A DNA stretch of 64,000 nucleotides. Origin: Seminavis robusta. Lineage: Eukaryota > Bacillariophyta > Bacillariophyceae > Naviculales > Naviculaceae. The notes below the pieces were generated by a model. It was given only the letters and a program-made list of their open reading frames with translations, searched no databases and was not told where the DNA came from. A program made the position numbers and the translations under genes. Numbering within the stretch: position 1 is the first letter of the stretch; the number at the start of each line of letters is the position of its first letter. Where the stretch lies: positions 1 through 64,000 of the forward strand of contig CAICTM010000134.1 in the NCBI GenBank assembly GCA_903772945.1. Direction: 5' to 3'. Positions 20,481-32,375 of this stretch are shown here, one piece after another.

Positions 20481-21698
20481 TAAAACGAAAAAAAAAATTA
20501 TTATAAGGTTGGTTGTCGGGTTCAGCGTTGTTGACGGGGCAGATCCACGCTACTATGCATACATGTACCGGTACCAGTACCAGTAGCATGGGTCTTTTTG
20601 CTGTTAGCTGAGTGAAATGATGTAGGGTGACAGTCAGTCTTCAGAGTCATTTACGGCTCTGCCGGTTTAATCTTTGCCAGCTGGGGTTCCGACGACAGCT
20701 AGCTAGCTAGGACGAACAGAATGCAAGATGGTTGGCATCACCCACCTGCTGAGAACATGGTGCGTATCACGGTTGTTGGATTCGAAAGACCCTTTGTTGG
20801 CAGCAATGACAGCCACAACAAAATCCAAAAGCCACAAATCGACCGAAGTCTCTAGCTAGCTCGTTGCTTCCTCTGAAAAAAGAATGAACGAAGAACAGGA
20901 AAACCAACGGCGAAGTTTGCTTTTGGCCATGTTGTTGTCGATGGAGATACCCACAATGCATTCGGCAGGAAGTGCTTCTCATGAACGAATCCAGAGTCAA
21001 CGGCACCGTCGTCTTGCCATGGCCAAACATGAGTGGTTGACACCTCCAAGACCAAACTGACACCTACCAACAACCAAGGAAACTTGTGACAAGACGGGAC
21101 CATAGCTAAAAGTTCCAAAAGACTTCCTCAAGATCCCGGATTGATGCACTGTGTTCATCATTATTTGATACTCACCAGACAAAGGCTCAAAGAAGTTACC
21201 CTTCTGTACGAACAATCAGCACCCTATGGGGCAAGGGTTCCTTGTCGAAAACCAAAAAAAGGAAAATGAAAGAGATTTGAAATTGTCATTTCTGCGCCGG
21301 GGAGGGCAATCTGGATTCTTAGATCAGTCCTAATTAAAATTTCTAGATTGCAGCATTGGCAGAGTTATCCCCTTTCTCCAAATTCTCCTGTATGATACCC
21401 ACCTTGCAACTGTGTTGTAGCTACAGATAGATGCATGTGAGTGACATGTAGTAGCTACAGATGCATGCTTACTTTGTTTTCTCACTACACGACAGGTACG
21501 CAGATGCGTTCATTCAATTGGTGGATGAATCAAAACTTGGATTAAAAAAAAGGGAGCTATATGTGGACTCGTTGGGATATGTGGGCTCGTTGGGGTTTCA
21601 GGATCTTTTAGAAGGAAGCAATTGCTGATGAAAGCGCTACATGTAGGTGCGGTACATGTAACACTCTTCAAATTGCAGCAACCATGCTTTGTGCTACC
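20481..21698. other. Intergenic, no gene recognised
   Basis: It contains an A-rich run near 20480-20500, TACCGGTA at 20566-20573, tandem TAGC at 20697-20710, and GTAGCTACAGAT repeats near 21418-21465. Minus-strand frames at 20767-21215 show no family features. Confidence 0.5.
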
Positions 21699-22520
21699 TT
21701 ATCCGTAACATCGAATCGTGTCGGAAGCACCTTTTTCAGCCGTTTGGGGGCGGCCAAATCTCCCACCTTTCTCTAGATACTGCTGGTGATATTTTTCCGC
21801 AGGCCAGAAAGGCGTTGCTGCCTTTAGTTCCGTCGCAATCGGCCTTTTGTATTGAGTTTTGACAGCTTCAAAGCGTTCTCTGGCAATCTTCTCTTGAGCT
21901 TTGGAGTGAAAATATATTCCAGTTCTATATTGTTTGCCGTAGTCACGACCCTGTCCATTCACCGTAGTAGGGTCCACACGCTCAAAGAATGCATCCAATA
22001 GGCTCTCATAGGAACATTCCTTGGGATCATAGTAGACTATAACGGCTTCAGTATGCCCAGTGGCCCCGGCACAGACTTGCTCATAGGTGGGCATTTCTTC
22101 CTTTCCTTGTGCGTATCCCGCCGCTGTTTCCACAACACCTGGTACCCTCTGAAAGGCCAGTTCCAGGCCCCAAAAGCACCCACCCGCAAAAGTGGCTAGT
22201 CTCAAATGAGGGTCCCTCTCGGACCGTTCGGGAGCCTTTCCTTCTTCGGCAAACTTTGCCAGCTCGGGACCTGGGTGATCCAGTGTGGAATAGTCAATCT
22301 TCAAATTGAAGGCACCGCCCCCAAACAGATTTCCAAAAATCATGGCCAAACCAGGCTGGCGACGGCGACGAGTGGTTTTGGATCCAACCAACTTTAACGA
22401 CGAGCTTCGTGCGGCCGTCACCAATGTGCGAGCGCCAGTGGTGGCAGGCATCTTGTGGCCTGCCGAGAAACTGGACGCAGTGCTTGCTAATGCTGCCGAT
22501 ACAATACGACGAAACATCAT
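21699..22520 (-). CDS. msrA: Peptide methionine sulfoxide reductase A, organelle-targeted
   Basis: A 273-aa single-exon protein that reduces methionine-S-sulfoxide in proteins with thioredoxin. The catalytic motif GGCFWG holds Cys115. Downstream family blocks are TAAGYAQG, YEQVCAGATGHTEAV and VDPTTVNGQGRDYGKQYRTG, with WPAEKYHQQYL near the C-terminus. A possible resolving Cys is near the end (IRCYG), in the place often used by eukaryotic MsrA. The first 65 residues are Ser/Arg/Ala-rich without acids (MMFRRIVSAALASTASSFS, then TTRRRR), so plastid or mitochondrial import is likely; LAMIFGNLFGGG precedes the mature domain. The frame extends to a TTG at 22535, but two adjacent ATGs at 22520 and 22517 are the likely start. 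It is divergent from the TMEM144-like gene, with 402 bp between the start codons. Confidence 0.95.
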   Translation of the reverse strand: MMFRRIVSAALASTASSFSAGHKMPATTGARTLVTAARSSSLKLVGSKTTRRRRQPGLAMIFGNLFGGGAFNLKIDYSTLDHPGPELAKFAEEGKAPERSERDPHLRLATFAGGCFWGLELAFQRVPGVVETAAGYAQGKEEMPTYEQVCAGATGHTEAVIVYYDPKECSYESLLDAFFERVDPTTVNGQGRDYGKQYRTGIYFHSKAQEKIARERFEAVKTQYKRPIATELKAATPFWPAEKYHQQYLEKGGRFGRPQTAEKGASDTIRCYG

Positions 22521-22922
22521 CTTGGTTCTCAACAACTACAAGGTATGGGACTGTCACTCTGTTGTCTCTTCGCCTCTGCCCGCCTCTCCCGACACCGAAG
22601 ATCGCAGGATGTGACTCAGTCAGAAATCCTGAACCTTACCGGTCCGAAATCTTTTGTCTCTTTGTGTCCAAGTGGCTCTGCTGCTTTATGGTTTTCTGAT
22701 AATCGCGATCTGTTGTGAGCTTCGATGTCCATGGCACACATCCATGTAAATCGAACGGGCTCCATACTATTCTACCTTGAGCTGTTGTTTAATAATCCAA
22801 AAGGGCTCCATCCACTAAGTTCGAGAGCGGTGGCTAAAGCGGCAGAAGTGTGTGAGGAACTTTGACTCATACGGTATACGGCGTATCGATCAATCTTATT
22901 TGGTCAACCACAATAACGTATA
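22521..22922. other. Divergent promoter region, msrA / TMEM144-like
   Basis: No gene is seen. It is presumably shared by two divergent starts. Confidence 0.55.
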
Positions 22923-24655
22923 ATGCTGGAACTTCATCGGCTTCTCCAATCTCAATTCGATCAATGTTCTGAAAACTGTGGTTGGATTGCAGCCTTTGTG
23001 GCAGCTTTGAGCTATGGAGTGAGTACGATATCTTTATCTGCACCAGAATGGTACTGTACATACTGTTGACAGCTCATGCATGCATTGCCCTTCTTTTTTG
23101 TGGTAGACTTTCGGTGTGCCCATCAAGCAGACAGTTTCAGTGGATGTTCATCCCTTGGTACTTCAATCCTACAAGACTATTACCATGTTTCTGTTTTCCT
23201 GGTTCATTATCTACCTGGGTGAATCTATCCGATTCACTCCATGGGGATTGCTCTCGGGCCTGCTGTGGGTTTGTGGGGGGACGGGGGGTATATTTGCCAT
23301 TCGAAATGCAGGCATGTCCGTGGCCGTTGGGACTTGGAGCTCTTGCATGGTAGTCATCAATTTTCTCGTCGGCATTGTTTTCTTTCAAGAACCCGTGGCA
23401 TCCATTCCAAGCACATTTGGTGCCTTTTGTTTCTTGGCAGTTGGATTGGTGGGGATGAGTATCTACTCAGCCCCAACTACTCAACAGCAACAACAATCTG
23501 CAACATCATCAGAAGATCGGAATATTCCATTGATGGACAATAATAATCCAGCAGGTGACATGCTGCTGGAGGAGGATGTGGATTCCGATGACGAACGTCC
23601 GGATCAACAAGAAATGACACCAATCACAATCACCCAAGGAATTACCAGTCGATTGCGGTGCATTTCACCTGCCAGAAATAGAACTACCAGCAATAGCGCC
23701 ATGGTTGGTGCGGAAGTGCCCGTAGGCAGGCGATTGAGTCCTTGTCGAAGCCGATCCAGTGAAGGACTAGATGACGCAATAAATAACGCCACCAACACCA
23801 TTGGTGCTCCTGCCTATGACCCATTGAGAGATCCTTCTCGCGAACCAGACGACAATGACGATCCAATAGGGGGAAGGAGGAGATGCAGTGAAAATGACAA
23901 GAAAGATCGCCGCTTTCTCGGATTTTTTAGAGAAGCAGCCACAATCAGCATATTCAACACCAATGGTCTCACGAGACGACAACTTGGTATATTGGGAGCC
24001 GTCATCAATGGTGTCCTCACAGGAAGTTCCCTTGTTCCTATTCACTATGCAAAGAAACAAGGGTTTGGTGGAGCCGCCTACATGTTGAGCTTTGCATCAG
24101 GAGCTCTTCTTGCCAACATCACGATTTGGATCATTTGGTTTCTGGCAGAATTCATCAGAACCAGCAGCAGTCACCACCAACAACAACAACAAAGAGACGC
24201 CACTGGCAGAGGTTCTATAGTCATCAGCAGTTGTACGGCAACTTTCGAATCCATGCCTCCAGTGCACTTTCGTCAACTTTGGGCACCAGGATTTGCCGCA
24301 GGGACTCTGCTGTCCATTGCCATGTTTGGAAGTATCTTGTCTGTTACCTACCTGGGGCAAGGGGTCGGAAACAGCATCATCCAGTCCAAGATTTTGATTA
24401 GGTAAGGTGGCAAGAAGAAGAGTTATTGTGTGGATGAACTTCTATTGCCAACACTGTTCACTCATTTCTTTTTCTCGTCTCCAACTTGACAATGAAAGTG
24501 GGCTTTGGGGCATTTTCTGGTACCGGGAGATTGTGGGTGGAGTGAACATTGCCAAATGGTTTGCTTCAGCTGCTGTGGCTGTCACGAGCATCTTGTGGCT
24601 TAGCTATGAAAGAATCCACTCCAAAGCTGCTGTCAGTGTTGATGCACATTTTTGA
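22923..24655 (+). CDS. TMEM144-like carbohydrate/drug-metabolite transporter (3 exons)
   Basis: Exons 22923-23018, 23107-24401 and 24499-24655 join in frame with GT-AG introns (88 and 97 bp) to 515 aa. Exon 1 supplies the first helix (CGWIAAFVAALSYG) and exon 2 continues with TFGVPIKQT. Further helices include MFLFSWFIIYLGE, LLSGLLWVCGGTGGIFAIR and TWSSCMVVINFLVGIVFF. After a cytosolic loop of about 170 residues, rich in Gln, Asp and Arg, a second set of helices includes INGVLTGSSLVPIHYAKK and FASGALLANITIWIIWF; exon 3 gives SGLWGIFWYREIVGG, a typical late block of TMEM144. The family (PF07857) belongs to the drug/metabolite transporter superfamily and is thought to move carbohydrate or related solutes; the substrate is unknown. 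The large loop is longer than in animal TMEM144. Neighbouring msrA is divergent. Confidence 0.85.
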
Positions 24656-25319
24656 AAGGCCAGTCTTGTCCTTCACTGCGGCAACCAGTTGGTTTCCAAA
24701 AGGGACATTCAAACAATGGACAGTCCAATTCGCGCGGAGGATTCAAAACAATGGGCATTCGGTTTCACGTGGAGGATACAACAAATTTGTTCGCGCAAAA
24801 CTTGCGTACAATGTTGTAGTCTAGCTAGTATACTCCACAGTACTGTATGGGGCTAGCAATCCCATCTCATAAACCACCTTGAAAGTGCAGCAAGACTAAT
24901 CCCAACTAAAACCAGTTGAATGGTCCTTCTAAGTTTTACCTATTCCGTTACGGTTACAGTATTTGAACAAACTTCAGTATCAATCTGACTTGCAGTAGTG
25001 ATTCTGCGGATCAAAGGTCGGTGTCAAACTCTACTTTGTTGTGTTCTGTGCGGAGAAAAATGATGTTGGCCAAGGCTCTTCAATCTAACATCCTCGGTGT
25101 AACTTCTTCTGCTGCCCATTTCATGACAAGAAGAGCTGCAAGACCAAGGAAGAGAGGACTCGATCAAACATCTGGTAGCAAATTGCACCGCCGCTGTCCA
25201 TCAGTAGTTTTGGCTTTTTTGCTCGGTGATGAGGACGAGTTTCTTTCCGTTGCATACGGTATTTCCGCTACAGTTGCAATTCATTTCAACCTGCAGAGGT
25301 GCAGATGCATAGAACTAGT
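24656..25319. other. Intergenic, no clear gene
   Basis: Nothing convincing. A plus-strand frame from about 25021 is basic and unfamiliar and runs into the antisense of the next gene. Confidence 0.5.
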
Positions 25320-27248
25320 CTACCGTCTTCTAAAAGATCGTATCGACTTGTATGAGTCACCATCTTCACGATTCTGCTGGTTGGGGTCGGACCATCTCTG
25401 CATTGCTACTCGGCGTTCCGATCGAGCATCGTACCGCTGGTGGTAGTTGTCCTCGTTGTCGTCCATGTCGACGTAGTAATTGTAACTCACACCGCCATGT
25501 TCATTCTCGCTCGAGCTCACACTGGTGGTGAAGGAGCCGTCTGCAATCTTACCAAAGTCATCGTCGTCATCATCTTCTTCGTCCTCTTCTTGATTCCACA
25601 GGTCAATCAATTCCTCTTCGGTCCAGTCACTCTTGACCTCGACGGCAAAGGGATTTTCACCTTCAAACCAATGCTGTTTGGGCCTCATGCCGGGTGCAAT
25701 TCCCTTGTCTCGAATGGCAGAAAACAGATTGGACCAATCCTGTACTGTGGGCCCCGAGCTATTGTAATATTTCCAGGAGAAGTTGGGGATGGCCTCTTCC
25801 ATGGACGAAATTTTGAAAGGAGTCATGGGCGAGGACTCGGGGGGTCGTCGTCGTTGTATATGATAATGATGCCGTTGGTTGATCAACCATTTTCGCAAGT
25901 CTCGATTGGCATAATCGCTGGTGGGTATTTTCAAGTGTCCGTGCCGTTGAAAGTACTCTTGCAGGCGGTTGAGCATGATTTGCCATTGCGTTTCCTTGAG
26001 ATTCCAGGAAAAGTCGAGTGCATCCAGGAGGCGTATTCTTTCCGCCGTGATGAATCTAATGTTTGTTGTTGACTTCTCGTCACTGCCACTCCCTTTTTGC
26101 TTTGTATGATTTGCCGCATTTCTTTCATAATCATTGTGGTCATCACCACCACCACCATTATCTTTTCCGTGCAATTCATCCCAATGCCGACGAGCTGTTC
26201 TCTGGTTCATACACCACTTTCCCAGTGCAAAGGTGGTATGTCGTTGGACCAAATCGCCACCGTCACCATTAATCACTTTGATGACGACGGAATGTTGATA
26301 ATTCTGCGGGACGTGAGCATTTCCAAATCGTTGATGATATTCCACGAGATACTGATAATACTGCGCCCATGCTTCCTGCTGCGTTCGGTAGTCGTCAAAG
26401 ACGCCCAATTCTTGAAACTTTTCCAATCGTTCGGGTGTCAAATTGGTGGGCAAATCTTGCACCCAAAATCGATACTCGCGGCGTTGATTGCTGAGCCACA
26501 CGGTGAGGCTTGGATTTTCTGAATGCACGGGTTCGTGGCCGTGTTTCTCCAAAAAGTCTACCAATTCTTGGTACTGTAATTCCCAAGTGGCATTCTGCAA
26601 ATCCCAACAAAAGTCGACGCTTGCCAACAGTTTGCCTTTGGACTCGGAGAGTCGCGGTCGTCGTTTGGCCGTCACGTCAGCAGATGATGTTGGTTGTGCG
26701 GCCTTTTTTTGTCGGACCCTTTGTGTGAATTGAATCTGATAATTTCGTCGAACGTTGCGTGACCACTTGTAGAGTTCCTTGTCGTGATAATCCGGCGGGA
26801 CAATCGAATGCCCATGTTCCTTGTAGAATTCCTTTAACCGTTGGAACATGACTAGAAAGGTATTGCGTGTCTTTGGTTGGGCAGCGCGTTTCCGGGCTAT
26901 GGTAACTGACCGTGAAATGGATCCTGGAAGACGACTCTTGGTACTTGTCGTCGTGGTACCGGTAGCTGTAGTTGTAGAATTGGAATAGGATACTATCTGG
27001 GGCCGCCGCCAATGGGGATTCTGAGCAAAGAGGCGTAGACTTCTTCGTGCACTATACCGGTAGTGACATGGTTGCCGAGCCCACGCATCGACAGATTTCA
27101 TCAGCCCTAATTCATGATGGGAACATGTCATGGACAACACTGCGACCAGTAGAAGCAGCCAATTGCGTGCCGCTGTGGGCTTTCCATAGCGAGAACGCTC
27201 CTTCTCCTGCCGTGGTCGTTTCCTCCTGATTCTTGGATTTGTAGTCAT
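25320..27248 (-). CDS. Helicase-associated (HA) domain protein, possibly plastid-targeted
   Basis: A 642-aa single-exon protein. It carries at least three and probably four units of the HA type (PF03457): FLVMFQRLKEFYKEHGHSIV, ELVDFLEKHGHEP, YLVEYHQRFGNAHVPQNY and RLQEYFQRHGHLKIP, each followed by a Trp-containing segment (LYKWSRNVRRNYQ, LTVWLSNQRREYRFW, LGKWCMNQR, LRKWLINQRHHYH). HA units are found on some bacterial helicases and are much expanded in diatoms, where they often stand without a helicase, as here. Nucleic-acid binding is inferred. A hydrophobic stretch at residues 29-44 (LLLLVAVLSM) followed by VDAWARQP looks like a signal peptide plus an ASAFAP-type plastid cleavage site with Trp in the aromatic position. 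The C-terminus is very acidic (EEDEEDDDDDDF). The upstream TTG at 27275 is a less likely start than the ATG at 27248. Confidence 0.8.
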   Translation of the reverse strand: MTTNPRIRRKRPRQEKERSRYGKPTAARNWLLLLVAVLSMTCSHHELGLMKSVDAWARQPCHYRYSARRSLRLFAQNPHWRRPQIVSYSNSTTTATGTTTTSTKSRLPGSISRSVTIARKRAAQPKTRNTFLVMFQRLKEFYKEHGHSIVPPDYHDKELYKWSRNVRRNYQIQFTQRVRQKKAAQPTSSADVTAKRRPRLSESKGKLLASVDFCWDLQNATWELQYQELVDFLEKHGHEPVHSENPSLTVWLSNQRREYRFWVQDLPTNLTPERLEKFQELGVFDDYRTQQEAWAQYYQYLVEYHQRFGNAHVPQNYQHSVVIKVINGDGGDLVQRHTTFALGKWCMNQRTARRHWDELHGKDNGGGGDDHNDYERNAANHTKQKGSGSDEKSTTNIRFITAERIRLLDALDFSWNLKETQWQIMLNRLQEYFQRHGHLKIPTSDYANRDLRKWLINQRHHYHIQRRRPPESSPMTPFKISSMEEAIPNFSWKYYNSSGPTVQDWSNLFSAIRDKGIAPGMRPKQHWFEGENPFAVEVKSDWTEEELIDLWNQEEDEEDDDDDDFGKIADGSFTTSVSSSENEHGGVSYNYYVDMDDNEDNYHQRYDARSERRVAMQRWSDPNQQNREDGDSYKSIRSFRRR

Positions 27249-27766
27249 CGCTGCCCATTCAGCATCCCCTTCCAATTGCTATACGGTATGTAACAAAGAA
27301 TGAGCCCTCCTCACAGCTTTTATGCTTCCACAGCCAGTGACAACCACAAACATCAAAAGGATCTTGAAACTTGATGGGTGGTTCGAAAGTTGTGGAGCTG
27401 CGTCACCTGTCATGGAGCTCCAGAAATTCTTTCGTATCCGGTAGATGCGGTAAACCTAAGTTTACACAGAAACAATCAAAACAGATCGTATCCTTAACTC
27501 TTTATTTACCTCAGCCACCTTTCACAGTCAATCTTCCGTGCTGGTAATTAAGGCGGAGTTTTCATCGAAGGGTTAAGGATTACAGTACGAGGACTTTGAA
27601 GGAGGGGTAAACCTCGTTTGGCCGGAACATAGATTTTTAAAAAGATGCAGAGACACGAGAACCGCAAGACCACGAAAGACACGACAAAAGTCAATTGCCG
27701 CGCTTCCAACTGAGGAAACTGAAATACTTGCCAACAACTATAATAGCTACTAGAAGTAAAACGATA
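27249..27766. other. Intergenic between XPG 3' end and HA gene
   Basis: No gene is seen; it is the presumed HA-gene promoter and XPG 3' region. Confidence 0.55.
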
Positions 27767-30700
27767 TCAGTCCAACGACATGCTCGGAAAGTTTGGCCTT
27801 TCAGAAGGATCGTCAGCGGAGCCTTCGGTTCCATCATTCGCATCTGAAGCGAGGTTGCTCGTTGCCGAATACGCTGGCGGTGCCCGAGCCGCGAGCTTGC
27901 TAGTTGCGGCATACGCATGCGGTGGTCGAGAAGGGAGCTTCTTCTTCTGCTGCTCCAGGACAGCTTCTGCGCGTTCGCGCTCGGTCCTTTTCTCCTCGGA
28001 TGACTTAGCTTGACCCAGATACGTCGACAGTTTCGTTGGGGCTTTCTTTGGTTGCGCTTTGGCATTCACTCGAGCGGCCTGTCCTGCCTGAACAATCTGA
28101 TCAATGGAGTTGTCATATTCGGTGAACGAGTCAGCGGTGACAGCAGGGGCATCCGCAGCTTCGAGGTTGACGTGGACCAGTCCCACAGCTGACTCCGTTG
28201 GCAACGATGTTCCCACTTTCGAACCCTGGCGTTCAAGTGCTTTGTTGAGTCTTGACCGCCTTCGCGGTCTCTTGGCTTTCGGAAGCGCCCGTTCCGAGAT
28301 ATCGCAAACTAGATCGCTTTCCTCGTTTCCTCCATTCCGAACAGATTCAAAGACTTTACGTAAGCGCTTGGAACGCACATCTGCAAACTTGATTCCGCGT
28401 TCATAGGTCATGTAGGAGTCGATACGAGGTTGATACGACCTCTTTCCCTCGACTCGCTCGACGACTGGGGCCAAAACCCTTCGAGTTTCTTCGGGCACCC
28501 AGCCTGCGTGTTTGGTCAAAAATTTGAGTATGCCGTCCATATCCGGAACACCAAAGGAGAATTTTGTTGTGGAATTGTCCACGACAGGGTTGGTATACGC
28601 CGATATCACTGCATCCGATGGAAAGCTCTCCGGTGCAATCCATTTGTTCCGTCCTGTCCTATGTTCATAATGGAATCTCTGCTCCTTGGAAAGAACTTTT
28701 CCTTTCTCCTTCTTCGCGTTTGCTTCTACAACAGGTTCAAACCCGTCCAGCCATGCCCGAAATCTCTGAAGCCCCCCTTTCAAGTCTTCCGCCACATTGA
28801 AGTCCCGAATAACCTCCATTCCGTTGACAATGCCCACGCCTTTCACGCCCTCTGTGTAATCTCCTCCCAACAACATGGCCAAAGCGATCATGCCATTGCG
28901 TCCGATACCCAACTCCCGTTCAGCGTCACTAGCTTTGTAGATTTCGACGTACTTCTGGTCGTCGAAGATGTTCTTATAGATTTTCTTGGCACCAAATACA
29001 AAGGCATCGCTATCTTCTGTCACGACACCATTGACAAGCCCGAGCTTTTCTAATTCAACGCACTGCGCCTCAGCCTCGGCAGGGGCCTGCACCCAAGGCA
29101 CACCAAACAGCTGCAACAAGCACTTGATTTCCTCCTGCATTTCGTCTGTTGGGGCCTCGGAATCGCGCTCTATTGATGCATCGGCTATCTCAGTCTCGTA
29201 TTCTTGAATCGGCTCCGCCGTTTCTTCAGCGTTATCAGCGTTGATGTCCAGTACGTTTTCGCTGCCCGAAACAATGTCGACCGCGTTATTGGCTTCTTCG
29301 GACTCAGGTCGGAGAGGGGATTCGTCTTGTTTAGTTTGTTGTCTTGTCTTGACTTGTTGATTGAGATGTTCTGGCTCGCGTTGTGCTGCCTTGTGATCAG
29401 CAATCGCGCGTCTCATGGCTCGTCCTGCCCAGTTGGTCAGATTTGCAGCTGTTGCTTCCGCCTGTTTTAACGCCGTATCGTTGTCAACTTCAACGCGGCC
29501 ACCAAAGTCGCCATCGCCCTGAATGTCCACATCCATGAATGGATCGTCGTCTTCCTCTTCGTTCTCAGCTGTCGACCCGGACTGCTGTCTGGGAAAGTCG
29601 CCGTCCTCTGTTGACGCCGATTGCTGCCTGGGAAAATCACTGTCCTCTGTTGACGCGGACTGCTGTCTCGGCAATCCGCCGTCCTCCATCGACGCAGACT
29701 GCTGTCTGGGGGTTTCTACCTTTTCCTCCCCTTGTTGCTTTGGCCTGTTGTCGTCATCGCCATTGTCCCCATCTTCCCATTCAACTTCATCATTCTCTCT
29801 TCCGTTGTCACCTGCTGCTTGATCGACAGCTTCGCTTTCTCGTGCATGGTTCGTGGAACCAGCCAGCACAGTTTTCCCAGGAACAGACTGCGAGTTTGGA
29901 GTGCAACTTTCCTCAGCATCAATTGCCTCGGAGCCAATGTCTCCTTCGACTGGATCCGTGTCCTCCCAATCAACATCGTCGTCATCACCAGACTCATCAG
30001 CTTCGTCCGCCATCATTGTTGGCATTACGATTGGTGGTTTCATTGGCATTGGCGCCGACGTCTTTGCTTTCAGTCTTTTAAGTTCGTTGTCGCTATCGAG
30101 TTTGTGAGACTCGAGATTTCGACTTGATTCGAATTCATGGTCGGGTTTATTGTCGTCGTCAATCGTGATGACCTTGGATTCTGCGTAGCTCGCCGCGTAG
30201 TTTGCATCTTCTTCTTCCTGAAGCGCCTTGGCCAACATTTGATCTTGAAGCTCTTGCGCTGCAATGTCGTCATCATCAACACTGTGAGCAGAATTAGACG
30301 GCTTGCCAGCCACTTTGCTTGGTTCATCGTCAATGACTACGACTTCATCGTCAAGCCCGGTCGTCTTCAACTTGGCATAGCTCTCAACAGGTTTACCGCG
30401 CAAGAAACCGCCTCCTTCCTCGGAGGAATCATCGTCGTCGACCCGAAAGAGGGGTCCGGCCATTGTAACGGCTGCTTTGGCAGAAACCGGAAGTCTCCGC
30501 GCCCCTTTGGGTACCCTCCGACTGGCGGGCTTTGCTGCGTCGTCATCCCATTCTCCGCCAGCAGTATCTTCGTTATCGTCATCTTGAAAACGCACCTGCC
30601 TGCTCTGAGTATCTTGTGTTTGTTTCCTGTGTAGTGGCTCCTCCCCATCAGTCTGAAGAGAGCTTATCCCCGTACCAACGGTTTGGGCGTTGGTTCTCTC

Positions 30701-32375
30701 GCCGGAGGGTTTTGACACAGTAACGCTCTTCATGAATCCTCCACCCGTTTCCGAATCGTCGTCGTCGTCCGCATCCACAATTGCTTTTTGTTTGTTGGAA
30801 TTTCCATCAGAAGCAGCAAAGAAACCCCCGTCTGCATCATCGTCAGAACCCATTTCTTCATTTTGAGAGTGCCCCTGGAATCCCACTTTGCGAAGCCGAT
30901 GAAAGTGTGGACGGATTCCTCCATCTTCGTTTTCTCCGGTAGATTGCTGGGCAGACTGGCCAGTTTGTTGCCTTGACCTAAGTCTTCTAGCATTGGTGGG
31001 TCGTTCGTCAGTTCGCAGGAATCCTCCGTCGTCTGATTCCCCTCCTTCTTCGTCTTCGTCATCATCGCGCCCACTCGAGTCATCACTACTGCTGCTGCTA
31101 GATTCGCTGTCGTCGTTGAATTTGAAGGGGAACCCCTTGGACCTTTTCTTCTTTTTGCTTGGTGAATCCGCATCTTTCTCAAAAATGATTCGCCTGGTCC
31201 GGTCGGATGCCATGACTTCGCCTTGATCTTTGGAATCTCTGTGGACGGCCTTTTTGGCCATTTTGACAATATCCTTGTTGAGTTTGGATGATCTGAGGAA
31301 GTTGCGAACCTGTGTGGAGGAATACTCGGCAGCATTGGCCGCTACCGGGAGGAACTCTCGTCGACTGAGCATTCTCTGTTTCTTTTTTGCTTCTTCAATG
31401 GCACCTTTTCTATCTGTGGGATCCAACGACAAGATGTAGTCTTCGTCAAAAAAGCCGTCTTTGGATTTCCTCTTTTTGGATCGATGTTTCTTGCGACGGC
31501 GGCTGCGTCCGCTACTCCAAAGCACGTCATCGTACTCTACTGCTTCGTCCTCGTTGGATGATTCGCCATTTTTCTCTTCCGCCTCGTCATCGTAGTCCTC
31601 GTCGTCCTCATCCCCATCGACATCAATTGGTTTGTCCCAATCATTGTCATTCAGTATCTCCGTACTCTGGGTTTGTTTGTGAGAGCTGTTGCCATCTGTG
31701 ATGAGCAGTTCTCCATTTTGGATCCGAAAGTTGGCGGCATCCTCACTGCTGCCACTATTGTCGTTTTTCGCAATTTCACGTTCTGGCAACGAAAAACCGG
31801 GTGCAAAGGCCCCCCCTTCATCATCCTCTTCTACATTGTCATCATTGTTGTCGTTTCCATTATTGTTCATGTGAATGGCTACCTCCCGTTTTTCGTTGAC
31901 AACAATTTTGGCCTGTGCTCGTTTCAATTGTTCCATCAAGAGTCGCTTGGCCATGCGTTGGACCGCCGCCTCTCCATGCTGGGCGACAAACTGATCTCTT
32001 CGTCGTCGCCTGGCAATCAATTCTCGACGCTTGATTTCTGGAGTGGGACCGTCAAAGATAAACACTGGACGAATCCCATGAAATCTGAGCTTGCAAATCC
32101 GACGAAAGAATCCAATAATGTGCGCAGCAGGACGGACCGAGCCCGTATCGGGATCTTTCATGGCCTTGACGAATTGGGTCAGCCAAATACTGGCATCCAC
32201 TGGTAGACACAACCAAACAACCAAAGAGGAAGGAAGTACCGTCAGTACAACGCGGAAGTAGCTGGTAGCATTGCGACCGTGATCACTCACCTGCCAGAAT
32301 CTGCCCTTCCAGCGTTTCCACATCAATTCTCACGCCAATAGGCAACAGTAGCTGCCACAGACCCTTTACACCCAT
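27767..32375 (-). CDS. ERCC5: XPG/Rad2-family DNA repair endonuclease (ERCC5 homologue), 2 exons
   Basis: Exon 1 (32291-32375) gives MGVKGLWQLLLPIGVRID and joins a 91-bp intron; exon 2 is 27767-32199, for 1505 aa. XPG-N occupies residues 1-100 with the Asp30 motif (VDASIWLTQF) and FDGPTPEIKRREL. XPG-I begins near 1055: APAEAEAQC gives Glu1070/Glu1072, EDSDAF gives Asp1091/Asp1093 and LLGGDYTEGVKGVG gives Asp1142 before the helix-2-turn-helix. These are the FEN-superfamily catalytic acids, so the 3' incision of nucleotide-excision repair is expected. The spacer (about 100-1040) is exceptionally long and acidic with DDDD/EEDD runs, an amphipathic AAQELQDQMLAKALQEEED that could be a ubiquitin-binding helix, and four copies of a PRQQSxSxEDGxF unit (29570-29710). 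A KxxTKLSTYLGQ element near the C-terminus might bind PCNA (PIP-like, degenerate). It is divergent from the E2/F-box gene. Confidence 0.93.

Noticed and set aside
20767-21215. Overlapping minus-strand frames
   Set aside because: No recognisable domains and unclear start; treated as non-coding.
25021-25446. Plus-strand frame of 141 codons
   Set aside because: No family features; runs into the antisense of the HA-domain gene.
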